Shown here in pieces: positions 17,707 to 25,696 of a stretch of 52,519 nucleotides of DNA. The notes beneath the pieces were generated by a model. That model worked only from the letters and a program-made list of their open reading frames with translations. It ran no database searches and was not told the DNA's origin. This DNA comes from Balneolaceae bacterium (lineage in GTDB: Bacteria > Bacteroidota > Rhodothermia > Balneolales > Balneolaceae), in NCBI GenBank assembly GCA_007123715.1, contig SKKO01000056.1, positions 1 to 52,519 of the forward strand, in the 5' to 3' direction. Within the stretch, counting starts at the first letter, position 1, and each line of letters begins with the position of its first letter. Position numbers and translations under genes: made by a program.

Positions 17707-20700
17707 ATGGCAAAAAAATTTAAAGAAGTAAAACAACTGGCATACCCCAAAGCAGAGGTTGAAACTCTGAATTGGTGGAAAGAGAATAAGATTTTTGAAA
17801 AAAGTCTTGATTCAAGGGATGATGGTATACCCTTCACATTTTATGAAGGTCCGCCTACTGCAAATGGAAAACCGGGAATTCACCATGTAATGGCCAGAAC
17901 GGTTAAAGACCTATTCTGCCGTTATAAAACCCTCAAAGGTTTCAGGGTAGAGCGAAAAGGCGGCTGGGATACCCATGGGCTGCCCGTAGAAATTGAAGTG
18001 GAAAAAGAGCTCGGGCTCGAAGGCCGTTCACAGGTTGAAGAGTATGGATTGGCGGAATATAATGCCAAATGCCGGGAGAGTGTTTTAAGGTACAAGTATC
18101 TCTGGGACGACCTTACCAGCAGAATGGGTTATTGGGTTGATCTCGATAATCCTTACATAACCTTTGAGAACGATTATATTGAATCGGTTTGGTGGGGTTT
18201 CAAGCAGCTTTTTGATAAGGGACTGGTTTACAAAGGTTACAAAATTCAATGGTATTCGCCTGGCAGCGGAACAGTTCTTTCATCTCATGAAGTGAGTCTG
18301 GGCTACGAAGAAACACAAGACCCTTCCATTTATGTAAAGTTTCCGCTCGATGCTGACGAAAATGTTTTTTTTCTGGCGTGGACAACCACTCCCTGGACAA
18401 TTATTTCAAATATGGCGCTTGCTGTAAATCCTAAGCTGGAATATGTAAAGATTAAAGTTACGGAAGATGAGATAACGGAATTTTATATCCTTGCTAAAGG
18501 ATGCCTTAATTCAGCCATAAAACACAGTTATGAAATTGTAGAAACGTATAAAGGAAGCGATCTGCTTGGCTGGGTTTATAAACCGGTTTTTGACTATGCA
18601 CTGAAAGAAGTTGAAAAAGAAAGTGCATGGAGAGTTATTGGCGCTGAATATGTAACAACCGATGATGGTACCGGTGTAGTACATACTGCTCCTGCATTTG
18701 GAGCTGATGACTATGATAACTGTAAGGAAGCCGGAATCCCTATGTTTAATCCAATTGACAGGGAGGGCAGGTTTACTGCACAGGTTCCGGATTTTGCAGG
18801 ATTGTGGTTCAAAGATGCCGACAAGGAAATTGTACGTGCAATAAAAGAAAAAAACCGCATGTACCATCATGAAACCTACATGCACAATTATCCTTTCGAC
18901 TGGCGAAAAGGCACCCCGCTGATGTCATATCCTGTTGAGTCGTGGTTCATACGAACGACTGAGGTAAAAGATAAAATGGTGGCCTTCAACAAAAAGATTA
19001 ACTGGAAACCGGAAAGCACCGGAACCGGCCGGTTTGGAACCTGGCTTGAAAATAATGTAGACTGGGCTGTATCGAGACAACGCTTCTGGGGAACTCCAAT
19101 TCCTATATGGGTAAGCAGTAAAGATCCAGAATATATTGAGTGTATTGGCAGTGTTGAGGAACTTAGAAAAAAAGCCGGAATCGAAAAAGATGAAGTAATT
19201 GACCTGCATCGTCCGCATATCGATAAATACACCTGGAGGTGCCCGAAAGGCGGTGTTATGCAGCGAATTCCCGATTTGCTTGATGTTTGGTTTGACTCCG
19301 GAGCGATGCCATGGGCTCAGTGGCATTATCCCTTTGAAAATAAAGACAGGTTCAAAAAAAGCTTTCCGGCAGATTTCATTGCCGAAGGTGTTGATCAGAC
19401 ACGAGGCTGGTTTTACACACTCCACGCTTTGAGCACCATGCTTTTCAATAAACCGGCCTATTTGAATGTGGTTTCGAACGGCCTGGTTTTGGATGCCAAA
19501 GGTGAAAAAATGAGTAAAACCAAAGGCAATACGGTCGACCCGACCGAGGTTATTCAAACCTACGGTGCCGACACAGTTCGGTGGTATATGATGACCAACT
19601 CATCACCCTGGGAAAATTTAAAGTTCAGTGAAGCAGGGTTGCAGGAAATTCAAAGAAAATTTTTTAATACCGTTGTTAACACGTACTCTTTTTTCGCGCT
19701 TTACGCCAACATCGATGGATTCAGGTACTCCGGTAAACCTATTCCATGTTCGGAACGAACTGAGATGGACCGCTGGATTATCTCACGGCTCAATTCTACT
19801 GTCAAACAGGTTGATGAGCTTCTGGATCAGTATGAGCCTACAAAAGCCACACGGGAAATTGAGAATTTTGTTGATGAATTAAGCAACTGGTACATACGCC
19901 GGAGCAGGCGTCGTTTCTGGAGGGAAGGTAAAAGCCTGGATAAAACGGCAGCATATCAAACCCTTTTCGAATGCCTGCTCAGTCTGGCAAAGATTATGTC
20001 TCCGGTTGCACCTTATATAAGTGAATGGCTGTATCAAAACCTGAATGATGTGGTGAAACAGGAAGAGAAATCTGTACACATCTCTTTTTACCCCAGCGTG
20101 GAAGAGACAGCGATCGACAGGCAGCTCGAACGCAGGATGGATGTGGCCAGGATTATCAGCTCAATTGTGCTGAGAGTCAGGAACCAGATTGATGTAAATG
20201 TTCGGCAGCCACTGGCGAGAATTATTCTTCCAATGAATCAGGAAGAAAGAATAGTTGTTGAAGCGGTAAAAGAGATTATTTTGGACGAAGTTAATGTTAA
20301 AAAGATAGAGTATGTAGATGATGACTCAGGGATAGTAAGTAAAACGGCAAAACCAAACTATCCTGTCTTAGGTAAGCGTTTGGGCAAGCAGATGAAAAGT
20401 GTAGCCGCTAAAATTGCAGAACTGAGAACTGAAGATATTACCCGGTTCGAAAATGAAGGAGTAGTAGAACTGGATCTGAATGAAAAAGAAAAAGTTCGGA
20501 TTTCTTCAAGTGAAATTGAAATTCAGCGAACAGGCCTTATGGGCTGGTCGGTAGAAACCGATAAAGGTATTACAGTTGCAGTAGACACGGAACTATCCAA
20601 CGAGCTGATTCTTGAAGGGTTATCACGGGAATTTGTGAACCGGATTCAAAATATGAGAAAAGAGGCCGATTTCGAAGTAACAGATCGCATTATTATTGGG

Positions 20701-20877
20701 TTTAAAGGAACCGATCAATTAAAAAGCGCTGTTCAGTCAGCAATTGAAAATATTAGGACAGAAACTCTTGCGGAAGAGATAAGTACTGCGTTACTTGAAG
20801 TATCAGACTTTGTTAAAACTTGGGAAATTGAAGGCGATGAGGCTGAAATCTCCATTCGCAGAACTATTAATAATTAA
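17707..20877 (+). CDS. ileS: Isoleucyl-tRNA synthetase, eukaryote-like (type 2)
   Basis: 1056 residues. Class Ia landmarks: HIGH-like PGIHH within FYEGPPTANGKPGIHHVMA, editing-domain stretch TTPWTI and the TTDDGTGVVHTAPAFGADD block, the VSRQRFWGTPIP strand, and the KMSKS loop as KMSKTKGN. The GPPTANGKPGIHH and GWDTHGLPVEIEVEK patterns belong to the eukaryote-like IleS2 branch, whose members are generally less sensitive to mupirocin than E. coli-type IleS1. No C-terminal zinc finger is visible, also as expected for this branch. It heads a compact run with the dksA/traR-like gene (12-base gap) and lspA, an ileS-lspA association seen in many bacteria. Confidence 0.95.
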   Translation: MAKKFKEVKQLAYPKAEVETLNWWKENKIFEKSLDSRDDGIPFTFYEGPPTANGKPGIHHVMARTVKDLFCRYKTLKGFRVERKGGWDTHGLPVEIEVEKELGLEGRSQVEEYGLAEYNAKCRESVLRYKYLWDDLTSRMGYWVDLDNPYITFENDYIESVWWGFKQLFDKGLVYKGYKIQWYSPGSGTVLSSHEVSLGYEETQDPSIYVKFPLDADENVFFLAWTTTPWTIISNMALAVNPKLEYVKIKVTEDEITEFYILAKGCLNSAIKHSYEIVETYKGSDLLGWVYKPVFDYALKEVEKESAWRVIGAEYVTTDDGTGVVHTAPAFGADDYDNCKEAGIPMFNPIDREGRFTAQVPDFAGLWFKDADKEIVRAIKEKNRMYHHETYMHNYPFDWRKGTPLMSYPVESWFIRTTEVKDKMVAFNKKINWKPESTGTGRFGTWLENNVDWAVSRQRFWGTPIPIWVSSKDPEYIECIGSVEELRKKAGIEKDEVIDLHRPHIDKYTWRCPKGGVMQRIPDLLDVWFDSGAMPWAQWHYPFENKDRFKKSFPADFIAEGVDQTRGWFYTLHALSTMLFNKPAYLNVVSNGLVLDAKGEKMSKTKGNTVDPTEVIQTYGADTVRWYMMTNSSPWENLKFSEAGLQEIQRKFFNTVVNTYSFFALYANIDGFRYSGKPIPCSERTEMDRWIISRLNSTVKQVDELLDQYEPTKATREIENFVDELSNWYIRRSRRRFWREGKSLDKTAAYQTLFECLLSLAKIMSPVAPYISEWLYQNLNDVVKQEEKSVHISFYPSVEETAIDRQLERRMDVARIISSIVLRVRNQIDVNVRQPLARIILPMNQEERIVVEAVKEIILDEVNVKKIEYVDDDSGIVSKTAKPNYPVLGKRLGKQMKSVAAKIAELRTEDITRFENEGVVELDLNEKEKVRISSSEIEIQRTGLMGWSVETDKGITVAVDTELSNELILEGLSREFVNRIQNMRKEADFEVTDRIIIGFKGTDQLKSAVQSAIENIRTETLAEEISTALLEVSDFVKTWEIEGDEAEISIRRTINN

Positions 20878-20889
20878 ACAATTAGGATC

Positions 20890-21294
20890 ATGACATCTTC
20901 AAAAGAAACGAAAAATGAAGAACGCATCTCTCCATATAGCGATGAAGAGCTTGAGTATTTCAAAAAAATTATCATAAAAAAGCGTGATGAAGCCGATCAG
21001 GAATTAACTACCCTGCAAAACCTGCTTAGAGAAAGCATGGAAAATGCATCGGATGAGTCTGCCTATTCATTCCATATGGCTGATGCAGGAACCGATGCAC
21101 AGGAAAGGGAAAAAACGTATATGTTATTTAACCGGACAAAGAAGTTTATTCGTTATCTTGACCATGCATTACAGCGTATTGAAAATAAAACATATGGTGT
21201 TTGCAAGGTAACCGGAAAAAAAATTGCCAAAGGGCGGTTAGAAGCTGTACCACATACACAGCTTAGTATTGAAGCGAAACTTAAACGAAGATAG
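20890..21294 (+). CDS. DksA/TraR-family RNA polymerase-binding protein, single-cysteine type
   Basis: 134 residues: an N-terminal coiled coil with the DksA tip motif DAGTDA (Asp65 and Asp69), then HALQRIENKTYGVCKVTGKKIAKGRLEAVPHTQLSIEAK, the zinc-finger region of the family. Only one of the four zinc cysteines (C105) is kept, as is usual for Bacteroidota-type members, so the fold is probably zinc-free. DksA-like proteins bind the RNA polymerase secondary channel and, with ppGpp, adjust transcription during nutrient stress. It sits between ileS and lspA and overlaps the longest reading of lspA. Confidence 0.85.
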   Translation: MTSSKETKNEERISPYSDEELEYFKKIIIKKRDEADQELTTLQNLLRESMENASDESAYSFHMADAGTDAQEREKTYMLFNRTKKFIRYLDHALQRIENKTYGVCKVTGKKIAKGRLEAVPHTQLSIEAKLKRR

Positions 21295-21307
21295 TCCCCC
21301 AATATAT

Positions 21308-21982
21308 TTGTCAGAAAGAGCAAAAAAATTAACTGTCCTGTTTGTACCGGCCATAAGTGTTTTAATTCTTGACCAGGTCTCGAAGTACATGATCCGCACA
21401 AACCCCGGGCTTCACCGGATAGATGTGGTTGAGGGTTGGCTTGCATTTAACTTTACAAAGAATCCGGGTATGGCGCTTGGGATGGATTGGCTCTCTACGC
21501 CAACGATCAGTGTGATTGCCATTCTTGCAACCATTGGAATTCTCACCTACATACTTTTTACCCTTCAGAAGGCTAATCTCGCCTATCTTGCATGCATGAG
21601 CTTAATTTTAGGGGGAGCACTTGGGAATATAACCGACCGTATATTTATGGGAATTGTCGGAGGCTATGGGGGTGTACTTCATGGCCATGTTGTTGATTTT
21701 ATTCATTTTAACCTTACAATTGGCGATTGGCCGGTATTTCCCTACATTTTCAATGTGGCTGATATCGCTATAAGCACATCCATTATCATATTGTTGATTT
21801 TTCACAAAAAAATCATGCCTGTACCACATTCCGAATCAGAACAAAAAGAGGATAATACCGGACAGAGTGAAAGTACCGCTGAAAGAGTAACGATTGAAAA
21901 TGAAGGGAGCCGGCAGATCCTTATTAATGAAAGTCAACAGACAGCTGAAGCCCAAAATCAGCCCGGAAAAGACCAAGAGTGA
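21308..21982 (+). CDS. lspA: Lipoprotein signal peptidase II
   Basis: About 224 residues. Four membrane helices with the aspartyl-peptidase signatures: LDQVSKYMI after helix 1, the FTKNPGMALG loop, GNITDRI with the first catalytic Asp, and FNVADIAIS with the second. It removes signal peptides from diacylglyceryl-modified prolipoproteins, fitting the many lipoproteins in this window. The start is uncertain: TTG at 21308 (MSERAKKLTVLFV) places the first helix naturally, while TTG at 21269 would overlap the preceding gene by 26 bases. A hydrophilic, acidic tail of about 50 residues after the last helix makes it longer than the usual 160-170 residues. Confidence 0.88.
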   Translation: MSERAKKLTVLFVPAISVLILDQVSKYMIRTNPGLHRIDVVEGWLAFNFTKNPGMALGMDWLSTPTISVIAILATIGILTYILFTLQKANLAYLACMSLILGGALGNITDRIFMGIVGGYGGVLHGHVVDFIHFNLTIGDWPVFPYIFNVADIAISTSIIILLIFHKKIMPVPHSESEQKEDNTGQSESTAERVTIENEGSRQILINESQQTAEAQNQPGKDQE

Positions 21983-21992
21983 TTAACTGAGC

Positions 21993-23216
21993 CTATTCCA
22001 GCATCAATCGTTTCAGAAAACCTTCTCTTGAAATGGGCTTATCAAGTTTTTCTTCATGGTGATCCGTATCGAGATGATCGAGCGGAACGGAAACTTCTTC
22101 TACAAGTTCGAGACCAAAACTATTGAGGCCAACACGTTTAACCGGGTTATTGGTTAATAATCTCAGTTTTCTTATTCCAAGTTCATGCAGGATCTGGGCA
22201 CCAACACCATAGTCACGGGAGTCCATTTTAGCACCCAGTCTTGAACGGATTTCATGTTTTGTAAGACCATCGTCCTGGAGTTTAATAGCTGTTATTTGAT
22301 CGGTTATATGAAACTCCTTGCTCATCTGATCCATGTACAGAACAACTCCCTGCCCGCTATTTTCTACCATTTTGAGACATTGGTGTAGTATCCCGGTTTT
22401 ATCGCTTCTTTTGCTGCCGAAAATATCAGCAAGCGGAGTTGAAGAATGAACACGCACAAGTACCGGATCTTCTTTATTCCATTCACCCTTTACAAAGGCA
22501 AGGTGATGTTCCCCGGTTAGTTTTTCTTCAAATACATGCAGCTTAAATTCACCATAAATGGTTGGCATATCCACACTCATGATATTCTTTACAAGCGATT
22601 CATGCTTCATCCGGTACGCTATCAGGTCTTTGATGGTTACCAGTTTCATATTCAGCCTTTGAGCGAGGGTGATAAGCTCAGGAAGGCGTGCCATTTCACC
22701 GTCATCATGCATAATTTCACAAATGATACCGGCTGGAGCTAATCCCGCCAGCCGTGCAATATCAATGGCGGCTTCCGTATGGCCTGCACGGCGTAAAACA
22801 CCGCCATTAACCCCGGTTAATGGAAATACATGCCCCGGACGTCTGAAATCAGAAGGTTTGGCTTCCGGATTAATCAGTTCACGTATCGTGTTGGCACGAT
22901 CTGGAGCAGAAATACCGGTAGTGGTTTTACCTTTGTGATCAACAGAGATTGTAAAAGCCGCTTCATCAGGATCTGCACCTTCTGTAACCATATAATCCAG
23001 GTTCAGTTCTGCAGCGCGTTTATTTGTGATTGGAACACACACCAGACCCCGGCCATGGATCACCATTGTGTTGATTGCCTCCGGTGTGGCCTTTTCGGCT
23101 GCCATCAGAAAATCCCCTTCATTTTCACGGTCTTCATCATCAACAACGATAATCATTTTACCCGCTCGAATATCTTCTATGGCTTCAGGAATAGTATGAA
23201 AACGAAATTTCTTCAA
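21993..23216 (-). CDS. ribB: RibBA-type protein: DHBP synthase with degenerate GTP cyclohydrolase II half
   Basis: 407 residues. Residues 1-205 are a normal 3,4-dihydroxy-2-butanone-4-phosphate synthase: VVDDEDRENEGDF acid pocket, RRPGHVFPL and GHTEAAIDIARLAG are intact. Residues about 210-400 align with GTP cyclohydrolase II, but its zinc motif (normally C-x10-C-x-C after the RVHS stretch) reads T260, S271 and K273, and the QEGRGIGL catalytic stretch is MDQMSKEFHI. This half has thus lost all three zinc cysteines and the usual catalytic residues, and is expected to be inactive in GTP ring opening. The protein would supply only the butanone phosphate; another RibA must exist elsewhere. It is convergent with lspA. 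Confidence 0.85.
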   Translation of the reverse strand: MKKFRFHTIPEAIEDIRAGKMIIVVDDEDRENEGDFLMAAEKATPEAINTMVIHGRGLVCVPITNKRAAELNLDYMVTEGADPDEAAFTISVDHKGKTTTGISAPDRANTIRELINPEAKPSDFRRPGHVFPLTGVNGGVLRRAGHTEAAIDIARLAGLAPAGIICEIMHDDGEMARLPELITLAQRLNMKLVTIKDLIAYRMKHESLVKNIMSVDMPTIYGEFKLHVFEEKLTGEHHLAFVKGEWNKEDPVLVRVHSSTPLADIFGSKRSDKTGILHQCLKMVENSGQGVVLYMDQMSKEFHITDQITAIKLQDDGLTKHEIRSRLGAKMDSRDYGVGAQILHELGIRKLRLLTNNPVKRVGLNSFGLELVEEVSVPLDHLDTDHHEEKLDKPISREGFLKRLMLE

Positions 23217-23336
23217 TGGAACTAGTTCCTAATTGGTTAAATGTATAATCGTTGAATGGATAACTAAATGACTGTAATTCTATTTTGCAGAAATAACCGG
23301 CAAATAGCTTTTACCCATGAAACAGTTAACGATTAA

Positions 23337-23654
23337 CTATTTCTTACCAGGATTCACATCCGTGATTGAATTTTTTTGAAAACGGGCTTTTACACCACTG
23401 TCAATTTCAAGCAAAACCGTGTCATCATCAATGGAGTTTACCACACCAATCATTCCGCCACCTGTAACAACTTTGTCGCCCTTTTTCATTTCACTCACTT
23501 TCTTTTGAATATCCTTTTGTCGCTTGGATTGCGGCCGGATGATAAAGAAATAAAAAACAAAAAAGATTGCACCTAAAAACAAGAGATTAATCATGGCTCC
23601 TCCGCCATCACCATCAGGGGGAGCAAGTAAAAAATAGGTTGATAAAAATGTCAT
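23337..23654 (-). CDS. yajC: Preprotein translocase subunit YajC
   Basis: 105 residues with one membrane helix (NLLFLGAIFFVFYFFIIRPQSKRQKD) followed by a cytoplasmic beta-rich tail with the family core KKGDKVVTGGGMIGVVNSIDDDTVLLEID. The FIIRPQ-x-KR end of the helix is typical. YajC associates with SecDF in the inner membrane and assists protein export. The N-terminal 17 residues before the helix (APPDGDGGG) are rather long and glycine-rich. Probably a single gene; ribB follows 120 bases downstream on the same strand. Confidence 0.92.
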   Translation of the reverse strand: MTFLSTYFLLAPPDGDGGGAMINLLFLGAIFFVFYFFIIRPQSKRQKDIQKKVSEMKKGDKVVTGGGMIGVVNSIDDDTVLLEIDSGVKARFQKNSITDVNPGKK

Positions 23655-24035
23655 AAATCAAAAATCAAAAATTAATATTCAGCTTACAAAGATAGCGTAT
23701 TTAAGAGGTATGAGCAATTGAGAGGTATGGTACCCCGGTTACTTTTGAAGTCTGAAAAAGAAGATTTGCCTTTAAGGCTCAGATAAACTGTTCGGGGTGA
23801 TGATGCCGGTATAGTATTATCATCAATTCAGTGAATTTAGCAGAATAAATGTAAGCATGTACCCTTATCAGCACAGATTTATGAACTGTGCGGACTGATT
23901 TCTTTCCGTGAAAGGGTCATCAATAAATCAGGATTGCTAAATTCAATGGCTGGATTAAAACCTTCACCATCATGCCAGCAGCCAATATGTATATTTTTCG
24001 GACTGATATCTGTTGCTGAAGTAATGGTATCAGCT
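23655..24035. other. Gap of about 380 bases without a convincing gene
   Basis: AT-rich sequence containing the yajC promoter side and short repeats (aatcaaaaatcaaaaatta near 23660). One minus-strand open frame of 59 codons (23879-24058, TTG start overlapping the end of the DUF2892 gene) reads as a protein-like sequence with the stretch NIHIGCWHDGEGFNPAIEF, but it has no ATG or ribosome-binding site and I recognise no family. It may be a decayed gene end. Nothing else is visible. Confidence 0.3.
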
Positions 24036-24233
24036 CTATTTTTTAGTGGAAAGACCAACCGGTAAGTAAAGAGGGCAAGTTCCGATTGCGCTGGTCAGTA
24101 GAAATACAACGGCAAGAATTCCCAGGATAATGGCAGCAGTGCCCGAAAGAACTCCAGTAAAATATAATATACCAACAATCACCGCGATTACTGTTCTGAT
24201 AAGCCGGTCGGCGGTACCCATATTTTTTTTCAT
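24036..24233 (-). CDS. DUF2892 (YgaP-like) inner-membrane protein
   Basis: 65 residues: MGTADRLIRTVIAV, two hydrophobic helices, and the end motif GTCPLYLPVG, the standard DUF2892 pattern. In E. coli the same domain is the membrane anchor of the rhodanese YgaP, and stand-alone copies are common near rhodanese and sulfide-oxidation genes. The conserved Cys in TCPLY may take part in sulfur chemistry (inference). It is the last gene of a minus-strand run gntR-dsrE-33-residue peptide-DUF2892, directly across from the sqr operon, which agrees with a sulfur role. Confidence 0.85.
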   Translation of the reverse strand: MKKNMGTADRLIRTVIAVIVGILYFTGVLSGTAAIILGILAVVFLLTSAIGTCPLYLPVGLSTKK

Positions 24234-24254
24234 ACTGTTTTCCTCAATAAGAGA

Positions 24255-24356
24255 TTAGATTAAGTGTTGGATAAAGAATGCGGTAAGAACAATGATCAAC
24301 AGACAAACCAAACATACTATCAATAGTTTAAACCATTTTGGTTTATCATGCATCAT
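24255..24356 (-). CDS. 33-residue single-helix membrane peptide
   Basis: A short frame: a double ATG (24356 and 24353), a positively charged start (HDKPKWFK), one strongly hydrophobic helix of about 20 residues containing two Cys (VCLVCLL), and a short end. It lies between the DsrE gene (11-base gap) and the DUF2892 gene (21-base gap) on the same strand, with spacing like a true operon member. Charge layout suggests N-terminus in the cytoplasm. No family is recognised; the context suggests a helper for sulfur handling in the membrane. Confidence 0.5.
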   Translation of the reverse strand: MMHDKPKWFKLLIVCLVCLLIIVLTAFFIQHLI

Positions 24357-24367
24357 GTTGGTTAGGA

Positions 24368-24793
24368 TTAAAATGTGAAATACCGAACATGCTCCTGCAT
24401 CATATAAGCGGCTATCTCAGGCGGGCTTGCAATTGAAACACCGGAAATGAGGTCAGAATCAGTAAAATCTCTGTTCGGAAGGAAAATGCCACAAACCTCA
24501 ACAGTGATGCCGCGTTCCAGCAAGCCTGTAAGAAGTTGACCAGGTGAGCGACCCGAAGGTGCAAAGGCAGGTGAATTATACCCTGTAATAGCAAGATTTC
24601 CTGCCTCACCACAGAGTAAGATTCGTACTTTCACATCTTGGTTAACAGACTGAGTGGCAAGCACCATGGCCATCATTTGAGTTTCTGAATCAGCCGAAGT
24701 GATTACGACAAAAAGTTCTTTTTCAGAATTGTTGACCTGGATAGTGAATGAGCTGAAAAATATAAATAAAGCGATGAATGCGGACATTTTCAT
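24368..24793 (-). CDS. Exported DsrE-like sulfur-carrier family protein
   Basis: 141 residues with an N-terminal hydrophobic signal (AFIALFIFFSSFTIQ) and then a DsrE/DsrF-like fold: ELFVVITSADSETQMMAMVLATQS, VRILLCGEAGNLA with one Cys, and LLERGITVEVCGIFLPNRD with the second Cys at the place used as persulfide carrier in DsrE relatives. These proteins pass sulfane sulfur between enzymes. A periplasmic location would fit sulfide oxidation outside the cytoplasm. It starts 10 bases after gntR ends, so both probably share the regulated transcript. Confidence 0.8.
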   Translation of the reverse strand: MKMSAFIALFIFFSSFTIQVNNSEKELFVVITSADSETQMMAMVLATQSVNQDVKVRILLCGEAGNLAITGYNSPAFAPSGRSPGQLLTGLLERGITVEVCGIFLPNRDFTDSDLISGVSIASPPEIAAYMMQEHVRYFTF

Positions 24794-24803
24794 AATGATT
24801 TGG

Positions 24804-25589
24804 TTATGATTTAAATACAGGAGCGAAATCCTTCAAGGGCATGTCAGATCCTTCCTTATCATCCGGCGACCTTTCAAGAGTCATTTCATACAACACCTTG
24901 TCGTTGCGATAAAACCGTTTTTGGTAATAAAGCGGTTTGTGTCCAATTGTGTAAGAAAGCCTGTCTATTAAAAATAATGGGGTGTTCAGATCCACGTGTA
25001 ATTCAGCAGAAAGCTGTTCATCAGCTGCTTCGGCCGACATTCTGTAGCACCCTTTGATAACAGGAATATTGTAGTCTTTTTCCAGAATCGAATATATGGT
25101 TGCTTGTGTTAACTGTTGTTTGTTCAACAATTGCCCATAAAACACCGGAAGCCACGTGATGTCGTATGCAATGGGATTACCGTCACCAAGCCTGAGCCGG
25201 TCTATGCGAAGTACTGTACTTCCCTTGTCTATGTGCAGCAGTTCGGTAAGCCAATCAGGAGCTTCTGTAGTACCGAAATATTTGACCACAGATGATGGTA
25301 TTAGGCCAGCTCTGGACATGTCTTCGTTGAAATCAGTAAGCTTAACAAGATTGTGAGCTGCTCTTCCGTCACTGACAAATGAACCGAGTCCCTGGCAACG
25401 GTATATGATGGAGTCACTTTCCAGCGATTGAAGTGCTCTTCGGATGGTTACACGGCTTACATCAAACTTTTTGGCAAGTTCATTTTCGGAGGGTAGTTTT
25501 TCCTCAGGTTTAAATGTACCCTCATCAATCTGTTTTCTAAGCCATTGTGAGATTTGGCTGTGACGGGGTATTCCTTCTTTAAGCATCAT
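24804..25589 (-). CDS. GntR/HutC-family regulator with UTRA domain
   Basis: 261 residues. Residues about 10-75 are the GntR winged helix (ISQWLRKQIDEGTFKPEEKLPSENELAKKFDVSRVTIRRAL, and GLGSFVSD at the wing). Residues about 95-245 are the UTRA effector domain (DRLRLGDGNPIAYDITWLP, PLFLIDRLSYTIGHKPLYYQKRFYR). HutC-type repressors release DNA when a small ligand binds UTRA. The only two Cys are C65 in the wing segment and C181 in UTRA, which would allow thiol or persulfide sensing (inference). It is divergent from sqr, and two matching dyad sites at 25637 and 27009 are candidate operators. Sulfide operons elsewhere use CstR or BigR/SqrR, so a GntR-type regulator here is unusual. Confidence 0.88.
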   Translation of the reverse strand: MMLKEGIPRHSQISQWLRKQIDEGTFKPEEKLPSENELAKKFDVSRVTIRRALQSLESDSIIYRCQGLGSFVSDGRAAHNLVKLTDFNEDMSRAGLIPSSVVKYFGTTEAPDWLTELLHIDKGSTVLRIDRLRLGDGNPIAYDITWLPVFYGQLLNKQQLTQATIYSILEKDYNIPVIKGCYRMSAEAADEQLSAELHVDLNTPLFLIDRLSYTIGHKPLYYQKRFYRNDKVLYEMTLERSPDDKEGSDMPLKDFAPVFKS

Positions 25590-25636
25590 ATAAAAAGTTT
25601 TTTCTGAATTTAATAAAAATCAAATCAATTATCAAT

Positions 25637-25652
25637 ACTTGTAGATACATGT
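25637..25652. promoter_or_regulatory. Candidate GntR operator, gntR-sqr intergenic region
   Basis: ACTTGT-AGAT-ACATGT: two 6-base half-sites in inverted orientation with one mismatch. The same arrangement, perfect this time, occurs at 27009-27024 upstream of the yeeE pair. It lies 45 bases before the sqr ATG and 48 bases before the gntR ATG, within the window where both promoters must be (TTGTAG at 25639 and TAATTT at 25662, 17 bases apart, are a possible -35/-10 pair for sqr). A spacing of this type suits a GntR dimer. Confidence 0.6.
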
Positions 25653-25696
25653 AGAATTATGTAATTTTATATGAACCAGCAATAATCAATAATGAT

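Noticed and set aside
18925-19557. 210-codon antisense open frame within ileS
   Set aside because: Lies opposite well-conserved synthetase motifs and has no own promoter or family.
20890-21294. Loss of three zinc-finger cysteines in the DksA/TraR-like protein
   Set aside because: At first looks like decay, but one-cysteine versions with the TGK-x-I-x-K-x-R pattern are usual in Bacteroidota-type bacteria, so it is treated as normal.
23879-24058. 59-codon minus-strand open frame next to the DUF2892 gene
   Set aside because: TTG start within the neighbouring gene, no ribosome-binding site and no recognisable family; kept only as a note in the gap entry.
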